In this document: piece by piece, positions 1 to 9,200 of the stretch
Position numbering within the stretch: position 1 is the stretch's first letter
How the letters are laid out: every line of letters starts with the position of its first letter
Source: an uncultured Verrucomicrobiota bacterium
GTDB taxonomy: Bacteria; Verrucomicrobiota; Verrucomicrobiia; Limisphaerales; UBA9464
DNA: 64,000 bases
Reading direction: 5' to 3'
Assembly: GCA_903922605.1 (NCBI GenBank)
Contig: CAIXUG010000010.1
Coordinates: 22,648-86,647, forward strand
Notes under the pieces: model-generated
What the model was told of the DNA's origin: nothing
Databases searched by the model: none
The model's input: the letters and a program-made list of their open reading frames with translations, nothing else
Translations under genes and position numbers: made by a program

Positions 1-33
1 TCATAACCGCGTTTTGAGGCCAGAATTGTTCGT

Positions 34-1587
34 GTGCGCCGCGCCCGTTTCAGTGTGTTCCTGCTCCTGCTGTCAGTGTTGCCGCTCTTGGCTGAAGACG
101 GGGGTAAAGTGAGTCTGATCGGCCCCGTCGGTTTTGGCGAAGGGGCCCGCCTGGCGCACGCCTACTGCACCACCTGCCACCTCTTCCCGGAGCCGGATGC
201 GGTGGATCGGAAGACGTGGTTCGACCAGATCCTGCCGCGGATGAAATACCGGCTCGGCTTCACCACGCCGGAGCTGGATCGCAGCACCAACGTGATCCTG
301 CTCCGGGAAAACCTGCGTATCCCGCTGAAGCCGGTGATCACCGAGGAACAATGGCTGACGCTGGCCAAGTTCTACCTCGACGGGGCGCCTGAAACACCGC
401 TGCCAGAGGCGGAGCACGCGCCCATCACCATCGGGCTGCCCGGTTTCAAAACGATCATCCCGAAGTTCCGTTCGGCCCAGCCGGCCACCACGGCGGTGAA
501 GATATTGGGCAATTCCCACCAGATCCTGGTGGCCGACAACCGGGAAAAAATGGTCCGGGTGCTGGATGCCGACGGGGAAGTGCTTTCGAGTCTCTCGCTG
601 AACAATGCGCTCACGTCCTTCCGCCAGCGGGACGGCTCGCTGATCGCCGCCGGCATTGGCAGCTTCCTGCCCTCGGATCTGCCGCTGGGCGAAGTGCTCC
701 GGCTGAATCTGGAAGGCCCGACGCTGCGGCTGAAGGACCGCCTGATCACGGGGCTGCCCCGCACCACCGATGCCGACTCGGTGGACCTGAACGGCGATGG
801 CCGGCCCGATTTGCTCGTGAGCTGCTTTGGGAACAATCTCGGCCGCATGTCGTGGTACGAGGCCTTGCCCGCGGGCGGCTTCACCGAGCACGTGCTCTTC
901 AACCTGCCCGGTGCCCTGCATACGGAAGTCGCCGACTTCAACGGCGACGGCCGGCCCGACATCGCGGTCCTGGTCGCGCAGGAGACAGAGGCCCTGTATA
1001 TCTTCCTGAATGACGGCAAGGGCAACTTCGTGCGTCAGACTGTCTTCCAAAAGCCGCCCTATTACGGGCACAGCCATTTTGAACTGGCCGACTTCAATGG
1101 CGATGGCCGGCCTGATTTCCTGGTGACGAACGGCGACAACGGCGAGTTCCACTCCCCGCCCAAGCGCTGCCATGGCGTGCGCATCTACGCCTCGCAGGCC
1201 GATGGCACCTGGAAGGAGTCGTATTTTTATCCGCTGAACGGCGCCTACAAGGCGGTCGCGCGCGACTTCGACGGGGACGGCGATCTTGATATCGCGGCCG
1301 TCTCCTTCTTTCCCGCCTACGACAGCGCGCCCCGCGAAAGCTTCGTGTATCTCGAAAACCTCGGGAACAACCAGTTCCGTCCCTCGACCTTTTCCCAGTG
1401 CATGACGGGCCGCTGGATCACGCTGGACGCCGGCGACATCGACGGCGACGGCGACGACGACATCGTGCTCGGTTCCTACATTCACGGGCCAACCCCGGTG
1501 CCGACCTTCCTCATGGACATGTGGGAAAAGGCCAACCTGCCCGTCATCATCCTGCGCAACGAACACCGCCAGCCGGCGGGAAAATGA
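34..1587 (+). CDS. Secreted FG-GAP/VCBS repeat protein with heme-binding CxxCH motif
   Basis: 517 aa from a GTG start. Residues 1-20 form a signal peptide ending in a Leu-rich core and Ala, so the product is exported. A c-type heme site, CTTCH (C45-C48-H49), follows at once. From about residue 248 there are five FG-GAP/VCBS calcium-loop repeats of the form D-x-N/D-G-D-G-x-x-D (near 248, 297, 349, 407 and 465), which build a beta-propeller. This architecture is common in Planctomycetes and Verrucomicrobia and is presumed to act in periplasmic electron transfer or binding, but no substrate is known. The stop codon overlaps an ATG (ATGA) in the next frame. The family call is firm; the role is not. 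Confidence 0.85.
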   Translation: MRRARFSVFLLLLSVLPLLAEDGGKVSLIGPVGFGEGARLAHAYCTTCHLFPEPDAVDRKTWFDQILPRMKYRLGFTTPELDRSTNVILLRENLRIPLKPVITEEQWLTLAKFYLDGAPETPLPEAEHAPITIGLPGFKTIIPKFRSAQPATTAVKILGNSHQILVADNREKMVRVLDADGEVLSSLSLNNALTSFRQRDGSLIAAGIGSFLPSDLPLGEVLRLNLEGPTLRLKDRLITGLPRTTDADSVDLNGDGRPDLLVSCFGNNLGRMSWYEALPAGGFTEHVLFNLPGALHTEVADFNGDGRPDIAVLVAQETEALYIFLNDGKGNFVRQTVFQKPPYYGHSHFELADFNGDGRPDFLVTNGDNGEFHSPPKRCHGVRIYASQADGTWKESYFYPLNGAYKAVARDFDGDGDLDIAAVSFFPAYDSAPRESFVYLENLGNNQFRPSTFSQCMTGRWITLDAGDIDGDGDDDIVLGSYIHGPTPVPTFLMDMWEKANLPVIILRNEHRQPAGK

Positions 1588-1709
1588 CTCAAGCGGGGAG
1601 CGCGGAGCGCGGAGCGGTGCGCAACCGACACTGCCAGCCGGCGGGGACAATTTGCCATTGTGAGCAATTGTGCGTTGGCAGTCCATGTTCTCGCGCGCAT
1701 CCTTGCCCC

Positions 1710-2342
1710 GTGGGTTTTGAAGGCACCGATTTTGAAGACACGGACTACGGCCAGACCCGGCCGGCCCCCGGCGGGCGCGCCCCGTCGCGTGAGGAGCTGG
1801 ACGCCCAGCTGACCGGCACCCAGCAGCAGCTCGCCAAACTGCGCGAGACGCAGGAACAGCTGGAGCGCGCCCGGGCCTCGCTCGAGGAGATGCGCCGTCG
1901 CCGCACGGAATTCACGCTCGGGCTTGCCGAGATGCGCCAGCAGCTCACGCGCGGTGTGGGCCTGCTCGAAAAGGCGGAGCTCGATGCCCGCCGCCAGGCC
2001 GAGCAGCTTGCCCGCACGCTCGACGGCCTGCGGGCTGCCAACGGCACCCTGGAGCCGCTGAGCGACAAGGCGTGGACCGATGAAAACTGGGAGCAGGAAC
2101 TCACCCGCGCGCTCACGGTCATCGAGAACGCGCGCATGGAATTCAATGGCGCCCGGCTGAAGTGGCCGGTGCTCGACGGCAAGACCACACCGGTCACGGC
2201 CGACGAAAAGTCCGTGAACGAGACGGCATCGCTGGCCGATCTGCCCCTGGGCCGGCTGCTCAAGCTCGGGCTGGCCCTCACGTGGCCGCTGGCCGTCGCC
2301 GTGCTTCTGGTGGGCGTCCTGGTGTATGTCTTCCGTCACTGA
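1710..2342 (+). CDS. Coiled-coil protein with C-terminal membrane anchor
   Basis: About 210 aa from a GTG at 1710. An ATG at 1584, overlapping the previous stop as ATGA, would add 42 residues, but that stretch is Cys-rich, resembles no protein and overlaps a GCGGAG-type low-complexity repeat, so I prefer the later start. Residues about 20-110 are Glu/Gln/Arg/Leu-rich with heptad character, a long coiled coil. The last 28 residues form one hydrophobic helix ending in a short basic tail, suggesting a tail-anchored topology. No family is recognised. The next gene has the same plan (charged coiled coil, then C-terminal helix), so the two may act together at the inner membrane. Confidence 0.65.
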   Translation: MGFEGTDFEDTDYGQTRPAPGGRAPSREELDAQLTGTQQQLAKLRETQEQLERARASLEEMRRRRTEFTLGLAEMRQQLTRGVGLLEKAELDARRQAEQLARTLDGLRAANGTLEPLSDKAWTDENWEQELTRALTVIENARMEFNGARLKWPVLDGKTTPVTADEKSVNETASLADLPLGRLLKLGLALTWPLAVAVLLVGVLVYVFRH

Positions 2343-2384
2343 TGCCACGCCGCCGGCCCACTGACCGCGCAGGCCCTTCCAGCC

Positions 2385-2861
2385 ATGCCACTCTTTGAAA
2401 AAAACGCGGACCCGCTGGCCTCCCGGGAACGGGAGCTGAACCAGCAGATGGCGCGGCTTGAGGCCGAGCTGCAGAAGCTCGCGACCGAAGCCCCCAAGCC
2501 CGTCCCCGCAAAACCCAGGGAACCGGTGCCCGCCACTTCGTCAAACTCGCCGCCCTTCGCGCCGCCCCGGGCTTCCGCCAAGGCACCGACCACGGATTCC
2601 CAAGGTCCCGACCGCCATTTCAATGACCGGGGTGTCCGCAAGTTCGACCTGCTGGCCGCATGGCAGAGCCTGAGGAACCACCTGAGCGGTCCCGGCGGCA
2701 ACAATCCCGCCATGGCCAAAATGCTGGCGGCGGGAAGCATTCATGGCCTGCGCCCGTTGCGAAAAGAGCGGCGGGTGGCGCGAAACCGCTTCATTTTCCT
2801 GTTTGTCACCCTGTTGGCGGTTCTCTGGGGATTGACGTATAACTACCTACGCCAACGATAA
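2385..2861 (+). CDS. Small coiled-coil, tail-anchored hypothetical protein
   Basis: 158 aa. Residues 8-35 are a short coiled coil (Glu/Leu/Gln-rich), residues 36-75 a Pro/Ala/Ser-rich linker, followed by a basic segment and one transmembrane helix at about residues 133-152, ending in a short Arg-rich tail. It lies 42 bp after a gene of the same plan and is followed by a strong terminator hairpin at 2969-3002, so both probably belong to one transcript. I do not recognise the family. Single-helix anchoring with a cytoplasmic coiled coil would suit a scaffold or adaptor role, but that is inference. Confidence 0.65.
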   Translation: MPLFEKNADPLASRERELNQQMARLEAELQKLATEAPKPVPAKPREPVPATSSNSPPFAPPRASAKAPTTDSQGPDRHFNDRGVRKFDLLAAWQSLRNHLSGPGGNNPAMAKMLAAGSIHGLRPLRKERRVARNRFIFLFVTLLAVLWGLTYNYLRQR

Positions 2862-2968
2862 CGTTCATGCCAATGGGAGCGTATACGTAGAAAACCTGAT
2901 TTGACTGTTGGAGGGATTTCAATAAGCTGTCGACGTTGTAAGAGGTTTTAGCCTCGGTTCCTCCTGTG

Positions 2969-3002
2969 CCCGGCGGCGTTCGCAAGAGCCCGCCGGGTTT
3001 TT
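2969..3002 (+). terminator. Intrinsic terminator
   Basis: A perfect 8-bp GC stem, CCCGGCGG (2969-2976) with CCGCCGGG (2990-2997), a 13-nt loop and a run of five T at 2998-3002. It lies after the plus-strand coiled-coil genes and before the convergent miaA. The T-run orientation fits termination of plus-strand transcripts only. Confidence 0.85.
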
Positions 3003-3023
3003 CGTGCCTTCCACCTCTCCTTT

Positions 3024-3947
3024 TCAGCGATTGGTCTCGGCAGTGAGCTTTTGCTGAAGCCGTTGCGCGATTTCTTCGGGCGCTTCCGTGGGAGCGACTT
3101 CCAGCCAGTCCAAATCCAGCTGGCCGCGAAACCACGTGGACTGGCGCTTCGCGAACTGCCGCGTGCGCTGTTTCACCAGCTCAATGGTTTCCAGCCGGCC
3201 CCGTTCACCGCGCAGGTGTTCGACGACCTGCCGGTAACCGATCGCCTGCATGGCCGTGCGGTTCGCTTCCAGGCCGCGCGTGAGCAGGCCACGCGTCTCC
3301 TCGATGAGCCCGGCGGCAAACATCTCCTCCACGCGCCGGTTGATGCGCCGGTGCAGATCCTCGCGGTTGCGCAGCAGGCCGAAACTGCGGCCCGCGAGAG
3401 TGGGAGCGCGTTCGGGCCACGCGGCGCGTTGCAGGGAAAATGGCTTGCCCGTGATCCGGATCACCTCGACCGCGCGCACCACGCGGCGACGGTTGTTCAG
3501 GTCGATCTCGTCGAAAGTGACCAGGTCCTGCCGTGCCAGTTCGTCCAGCAGTTCGGGCAGCGGTTTCGCCTCCAACTCGGCGCGCAGGGCCGCGTCGGGT
3601 GGTGGCGAATCGCCGAGACCGTTCAGCCACACGTTGAAATAAAGCCCGGTACCACCGCACAGGATCGGCACGCGACCGCGCTGCTGAATCTCGTTCACCG
3701 CCGCGTGGGCGAGCGTGAGAAATTTCGCGGAGTCGAAGGCTTCCGTCAGCTCCGCCACGTCGGTGAGATGATGCGGCACCTGTTGGCGTTCGGCGGCGGT
3801 GGGCTTCGCCGTGCCGAGGTCGAGGCCGCGATAGACCTGCATCGAATCCACCGAGATGATTTCGCCGCCAATCGCTTCGGCCAGCGCCAGGGCCGCGGCG
3901 GATTTGCCCGAGGCGGTCGGGCCGGCGAGCAGGATCGGCGCGGTCAT
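3024..3947 (-). CDS. miaA: tRNA dimethylallyltransferase
   Basis: 307 aa. Transfers a dimethylallyl group from DMAPP to N6 of A37 in tRNAs that read UNN codons, in the cytoplasm. Visible hallmarks are the N-terminal P-loop GPTASGKS (residues 7-14), the DSMQVYRGLDLGTAKP block that binds substrate, and the GGTGLY motif, followed by the Arg-rich region and the C-terminal WFRGQLDLDW segment. The start at 3947 is set by homology and by a 4-bp ATGA overlap with the stop of lspA; a purine-rich GAGGGAAA lies just upstream. An in-frame extension to 3992 is not needed. lspA and miaA are translationally coupled. Confidence 0.95.
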   Translation of the reverse strand: MTAPILLAGPTASGKSAAALALAEAIGGEIISVDSMQVYRGLDLGTAKPTAAERQQVPHHLTDVAELTEAFDSAKFLTLAHAAVNEIQQRGRVPILCGGTGLYFNVWLNGLGDSPPPDAALRAELEAKPLPELLDELARQDLVTFDEIDLNNRRRVVRAVEVIRITGKPFSLQRAAWPERAPTLAGRSFGLLRNREDLHRRINRRVEEMFAAGLIEETRGLLTRGLEANRTAMQAIGYRQVVEHLRGERGRLETIELVKQRTRQFAKRQSTWFRGQLDLDWLEVAPTEAPEEIAQRLQQKLTAETNR

Positions 3948-4471
3948 TTTCCCTCGGCGGCGGGGTTGGCGGACGGCGGGGTGGCCATCCACGACAGCAG
4001 GATGAGCAGGCCCACGCCCGTGCAGATCGCGGAGTCGGCGATGTTGAAGGCCGGGAAGCCGATTTCGCCGCCGGCGCGCGAATCGAGATAGAAGCGCAGA
4101 AAATCGATGACGTGCTGGCGGCTGGGCAGGAGGCGGTCGAGCAGGTTGCCGGCGATGCCCCCGAAGAGCAGCCCCAGCGCCACCTGGCCGGCCAGCCGCC
4201 GGGCCTCAAAGTGCTGGCGGAACACCCACAATGCCACGACCGCCACGGCGGAGATCAGGGCGAGGATGCTGTTCTTCTGGTGGAACATGGAGAACGCCGC
4301 CCCGGTGTTCTGCCAGTGGACGAACTTGAAGAAGCCGCTGATGACGACCCGCTCCTCCAACGGCCCCAACAGGGTGAGCACGAGCAGCTTGGTGAGCTGG
4401 TCGGCGACAAAGACGGCCCCGGCGATGAGCAGCATGCGCTGATTGGCGGTGAACTGGCGGACGGCGGACAC
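3944..4471 (-). CDS. lspA: Lipoprotein signal peptidase (signal peptidase II)
   Basis: 175 aa from a GTG at 4471; an ATG at 4435 is the alternative. This inner-membrane aspartyl protease cleaves diacylglyceryl-modified prolipoproteins. Four hydrophobic helices are visible, with the family signatures VADQLTK in the first helix, NTGAAFS, GGIAGNLLDR (catalytic Asp about residue 112) and FNIADSAI (second catalytic Asp about residue 146). The open frame continues upstream to 4627, but those codons lie over an A/T-rich dispersed repeat (4567-4606) and are almost certainly not translated. The window encodes several lipoproteins that would be substrates. The stop overlaps the miaA start as ATGA. Confidence 0.93.
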   Translation of the reverse strand: MSAVRQFTANQRMLLIAGAVFVADQLTKLLVLTLLGPLEERVVISGFFKFVHWQNTGAAFSMFHQKNSILALISAVAVVALWVFRQHFEARRLAGQVALGLLFGGIAGNLLDRLLPSRQHVIDFLRFYLDSRAGGEIGFPAFNIADSAICTGVGLLILLSWMATPPSANPAAEGK

Positions 4472-4566
4472 GCGGGGAAGTTGCCGGGCCGGGGCGCGAA
4501 TGTCGAAATCGGAAGTGAGGCTCCAGTTTCTTACTCTTAATCCTATTCGTAATCCTAATCCTTCCG

Positions 4567-4606
4567 CTCCTGCGATTACGATTAAGAAGAAGATTAGGAT
4601 TAAGAG
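4567..4606. repeat. Dispersed A/T-rich repeat, copy 1
   Basis: CTCCTGCGATTACGAT followed by AAGA, an AAGA(T)TAGG core and ATTAAGAG; the same block recurs at 28767-28800 with a short internal deletion. Just upstream, at about 4530-4560, sits an inverted partner containing CTTAATCCTA and CCTAATCC, so the whole 4530-4606 segment can fold on itself. It is far more A/T-rich than its surroundings, lies in the lspA-UDG intergenic space and looks like a short non-coding repeat element. Confidence 0.7.
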
Positions 4607-4678
4607 CGCAACAGTAGCCGTGCGCACTCCTGCACTTCGCGCTTCGCACGCCCTCGGTCACCCCTCTACTCTGCCGCC

Positions 4679-5704
4679 GTGTCCGACGCCTACGTGCAAC
4701 TGCTCGATGCCGCGATCGCGCATTGCGAGGCCTTGCGCGCCGATGGCATTGAGTTCGTGCCGGTGAGCGCGGCCACGTTCGCCGAGCTGTCGGCCCGACC
4801 CGCCGCCCCGGCCCGCGCCACTAGGCCTCCGGTTTCGGCGGCCCCGGCCACTCGGCCTGCCGAGGCGAAGCCATTTGCCTTTGTGCCGGCCGGCACGCCT
4901 GACGGGCGGCCAGCCACACCGCCACCGGCCTCTTCGCCAGCCCCTTACACACCGCGTCCGCTGCCCGCCTCTGTTGCTTCGCGGTGGGGGCAGGCCGCCC
5001 AACTCCCCAGCCCTTCCGTGCCCAAATCCTCCGCTCCCGCTCCCGCCCAACCGCCCCTGCCGCCGCCGCTGGCACCCGCCGCCAAACAGGCCGCGATGGA
5101 TGAACTCCGCACGCAGGCGCTCAGCTGCATCAAATGCGCGCACCTCGCCAGCTCACGGACGACCGTCGTGTTCGGCGTCGGCGAGATCCACGCCCGGCTG
5201 ATGTTCGTCGGCGAGGCTCCGGGGGCGGATGAAGACCGGCAGGGCGAGCCCTTTGTCGGGAAGGCGGGCGAACTGCTCACCAAGATGATCCTCGCGATGG
5301 GGCTCACGCGGGCCGACGTTTACATCGCCAACATCCTTAAGTGCCGCCCGGATACGCCGGGCCAAACCGCCGGCAACCGCAAGCCGACCGCCGACGAGAT
5401 GACCACCTGCACGCCGTGGCTGCACCGGCAGATCGATATCATCCAGCCCGCCGCAATGGTGGCGCTGGGGGCGACTGCCGTGGAGGGTCTGCTGGGCAAG
5501 ACGATCGGCATCACCAAGCTGCGCGGGACGTGGCAGACCTACCGGGGCATCCCGCTGATGCCGACGTATCACCCCGCGTATCTCCTGCGAAACCAGGCCC
5601 CGGCAGAAAAGCGCAAAGTGTGGGAGGACCTGCTGGCCGTGATGGAAAAGCTCGCCCTGCCGATCAACGCCAAGCAGCGCGCCTACTTCCTGCCCAAGCC
5701 CTGA
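4679..5704 (+). CDS. Family-4 (Fe-S) uracil-DNA glycosylase with Pro/Ala-rich N-terminus
   Basis: 341 aa from a GTG start. Removes uracil from DNA as the first step of base-excision repair. The catalytic C-terminal part (about residues 140-341) carries the family-4 motif GEAPGADED followed by GxPFVGxAGxLL (from residue 178) and the second motif YHPAYLLRN (about residue 297). The four Cys expected for the [4Fe-4S] cluster are visible: CIKC before motif 1, then NILKC and TTC. The first 135 residues are an Ala/Pro-rich, probably disordered extension, which makes the protein longer than the usual 200-230 aa; extensions of this kind occur in other bacteria. Convergent with the dehydratase gene downstream. 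Confidence 0.9.
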   Translation: MSDAYVQLLDAAIAHCEALRADGIEFVPVSAATFAELSARPAAPARATRPPVSAAPATRPAEAKPFAFVPAGTPDGRPATPPPASSPAPYTPRPLPASVASRWGQAAQLPSPSVPKSSAPAPAQPPLPPPLAPAAKQAAMDELRTQALSCIKCAHLASSRTTVVFGVGEIHARLMFVGEAPGADEDRQGEPFVGKAGELLTKMILAMGLTRADVYIANILKCRPDTPGQTAGNRKPTADEMTTCTPWLHRQIDIIQPAAMVALGATAVEGLLGKTIGITKLRGTWQTYRGIPLMPTYHPAYLLRNQAPAEKRKVWEDLLAVMEKLALPINAKQRAYFLPKP

Positions 5705-5740
5705 GCCGACGAACGCCTCTTTGGGTGGCCGATTAGCGGC

Positions 5741-6019
5741 TTACACGAACTGGTTGCACTTCGCCGCCAGTGCGAAGTCCTTCCCTGTCAATCCGCCCTC
5801 GTCATGGCTGACGAGCACCAGCGTCACCTTGTTCCAACGGATATCGATGTCAGGATGGTGCTGGGCTTTCTCCGCCGCCTTGGCGACGGCATTCACAAAC
5901 TTCATGGACCCAACGAAATCCACAAACTCGAAGGTGCGGCGGATGGTTCCGTTGCGCCTGGTCCAGCTGGGCAGGGAGGCCAGAGCGGTCTTGATTTCGG
6001 CAGCCGTGAATTTTGCCAT
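5741..6019 (-). CDS. 4a-hydroxytetrahydrobiopterin dehydratase (pterin-4-alpha-carbinolamine dehydratase)
   Basis: 92 aa, the full length for this single-domain family. Dehydrates 4a-hydroxy-tetrahydropterin to the quinonoid dihydropterin, recycling pterin cofactor after aromatic amino-acid hydroxylation, or acting in pterin metabolism more generally. The signature block HHPDIDIRWNKV and the later SHDEGGLT-x-KD segment are both present. No aromatic amino-acid hydroxylase is next to it. Monocistronic on the minus strand, divergent from the macroglobulin gene. Confidence 0.92.
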   Translation of the reverse strand: MAKFTAAEIKTALASLPSWTRRNGTIRRTFEFVDFVGSMKFVNAVAKAAEKAQHHPDIDIRWNKVTLVLVSHDEGGLTGKDFALAAKCNQFV

Positions 6020-6233
6020 GATGAAAATTGGCGCATGCGGGACGGCGACGCCAGTAGCAACTTCCCTACCTACCGGGGTAAGCCGAGGGATTCTGAGGGA
6101 ATTGGCTTGGGTGCCTGCCTCCCCTCTTGGTCGATTGCACCCAAGGAATCTTCGGTTCGCCCGTTAATCAGTTGCCCGCTTGCGTCGCGGGCTGAACGCA
6201 CCTGTCATTGTGTGGTCGAACTGTCACGCCGAC

Positions 6234-9200
6234 ATGAACTCCCTTTTCCCTCCGTTGCGCCTGCTCCGGCTGCTCTGCCTGCTGGCGGTGCTGCCCGCTT
6301 TCGCCGCCGATTTTGGTGAAATCCGCCGCAACGCCGAGCAGCTTTACGCCGAAGGCTCCTATGCCAAGGCCCGCGAGGCGTATCTGGCCGCCGATACCAA
6401 TGCCCTGCCCAAGGCCGAGGCGCGGTGGGTGGTCTTTCGGCTCGCCGATTGCCAGTGGCGGGCATCGGCGACTGCCCGCGGCACCGATGGCGAACCCATC
6501 CAGGCCGCCCGGCGCGTGCTGGAGCAGCTTTCCTCGCAGGATGCCCCGCCGATTGAAAGGGATCGGGTCTGGGCCGAAGCCAATGAATCCATCGGTGAAC
6601 TACATGCCCGAACGGGCGAAAACCGCGACTGGGTGGGCACCCGCTACACCCAGGCACTCGACTGGTGGGCGGGCCAGAGCGACCTCGAGCAGGCGCGGCC
6701 CCGATATCTTGCCCTCGTCTGGAAGTGGCATCACCCGGCTTACATGGGCCGGGGGTTCGACGGATTCTGGAATGAGATTCCGATGAATCTGATCGATAAC
6801 GCCGTCACCATCGCCCGCACCCCCGATGACATCGCCCGCGCGCATTATCTGCGGGCGGTCGCAAAGGCATACGAGACCGGCAATTTTGACGCCATGTTGC
6901 AGGTCGAGGAGGATTATCAGGCCGCGATCAAGCTGGGGAAGACCACGGAGTGGTACGATGACGCGCTCTTCCGGTATGCCAACTGGCTTGGCAGTTACGG
7001 CAAGCTCCTCATTGAGGAGGAAGACCGGTGGCAGCGTGTTCCCGACTATGAGCGGGCCCTGGGGCTGTACCGGCGGCTGGTCCAGGAGTTCAAGCAGGGA
7101 GAAACGCGGTATTGGCCGCAGGCGAAGCAGCAGATTGAAGAGATTACCGCCGCGCACCTCGGGCTCAGCGTGCCGGGGGTTCTCCTGCCCGGCTCCGAGA
7201 CGCAGTTCTCTGTGAGCTGGCGCAATGTGAAGGAGGTCACTTACACCCTCAGGTCGGTGAGCCTTCCGCGCGACGTGAAGTTCAACGATGCCAAGCGCAG
7301 TTCCGGCGAGTGGCTGGAGTTTCTTTCGCCTGGCGACGCGAAGGTGGTCCAGCGTGGAGGCATTGAGACCAAAGATACCGGTGAACACCTGCCTGGCAGC
7401 CGGACCATGAACCTCACCAACCGGCTCGCCACCGGGGCCTACCTGTTGGAGGCCAAGGGCGGCGGCCAGACGTCGCGCGAACTGGTGCTGGTGTCCGATG
7501 CCACGCTGGTGCTGAAGACCAGCGGCAAGCAGACGCTGGCGTGGTTCGTGGATGCGCTGACCGGCAAGCCGATCCCCGAGGCCACGGTGAAGCTCTGGCT
7601 GCACTACTACGACGGCAGCGGCGACCGTCCCCGTTGGGATTCACAGGAGAAGACGACCGATGCCGGCGGGGTTGCGGTGTTCGATTTCAACGGTCGCAAT
7701 GGCGACCTCTTCGCCTCCGCCCGCGCCGGTGACCGGCAGGCCTTTGCCGTGACCGGCGCGAACGCCTGGTATGAGCGCCCGGACGGCTGGAAGGTCTATG
7801 CGTTCACCGACCGTCCGGCCTACCGCCCCGGCGAGACCGCGCAGTGGAAGCTGACCGCGCGCCGCTATGCCAATGGCACCTATTCCGCGCCGGTGAATAT
7901 GCCGCTGCAATACGAGATCACCGACCCGCGCGGCTCGAAGCTGACCAACGGAGTCGTGACCCTGAACGATTTCGGTTCCGCCTGGGCCGACACGGCGCTT
8001 ACCGACAAGCAACCGCTGGGCGAGTACCAGGTGAGCTTCTGGGAGGATGCGAAGCACGAGCATCATGTCGGTGGCGCAACGCTGTTCCGGCTGGAGGAAT
8101 ACAAGCTGCCCGAATTCGAGGTGAAGGTGCTGATGCCCGAGGAAGACGCGCCGGGCGGCGGCAAACGCAAGAAGTCCTTCCGCCTCGGCGACCGGGTCGA
8201 GATCGCCATCCAGGCCGACTATTATTTCGGTGGCGCCGTGGCCGACGCCAGCGTGGAGGTCATTGTGCGACAGGCCCCGTTCAACTGGTACTGGCCCATG
8301 CCCTACGAGTTTCCCTGGCTGCATGAGACGGCGGGCGGCGGCTTTTCATCTGGCTTCGGGCTACGCCGGGGCGGTTACCGGGGCAGAAACTACGGCGGCG
8401 ACCAGATCGTGAAGCGGGAGACACTGAAGACCGATGCCAATGGCCGGGCGACGCTCACGCTCGAAACCGATGTGAACGGGAGCGACCTCGACTTCCAAGT
8501 CGAGGCTAGGGTGACGGATGCCGCGCGCCGCGAGATCACCGCGAATGGCAACGTGCGGGTCACGCGCCAGCGTTACGCCGTGAACGCGCACCCCGCGAAC
8601 AATCTGCCACGCCCCGGCGACAAGGTGCGCGTGGCTTTCACCGCGAAGGATGCCAATGACCAGCCAATCAGTGTCGCCGGCACCGTCCGGATCACTCGGG
8701 AATACTGGTGGGAAATCTGGCTCGACAGCTATGGCCGTGAGGTGAAGGGCGATGCGCTCAAGGCGGCGCGCGAGAAGTACGCCATCTGGCCGCCAAAACC
8801 GGAGCCGGGCATGAAAGATTGGCGGCTGAAGTTCGCCGGCTACGAGCACGAGGATATCGCCACCAACACCGTGTCGCTCGACGCCGAAGGCAAGGGCGAG
8901 CTGACGTTTACGCCGGCGCGCGAGGGCTATTATCGTTTCGCGTGGTCCAGTCCCGATGCGGCGAACATCCGCGTGCCAGCCCTGGTGCCGCGCATCACCA
9001 CGGAAGCCACGGTGTGGGTCACCACCGCGCGGACGACTGAGCTCGGCTACCGCACCGGCGGCCTCGAACTCATCGTGGATGCCGACACCTTCCGCGTCGG
9101 ACAGACCGCGCCGGTGATGCTCGTTGGCCCAAGCGCCGACCGCTGGGTGCTCTTCACCGTCGAGGCGGGCGAGCTGGATTCGTTCCAGGTCGTCCACCTC

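Noticed and set aside
1640..1680. Operator-like palindrome ACAATTTGC...GCAATTGT
   Set aside because: Short imperfect inverted repeat, within the doubtful 5' extension of the coiled-coil gene; no regulator or promoter to pair with it.
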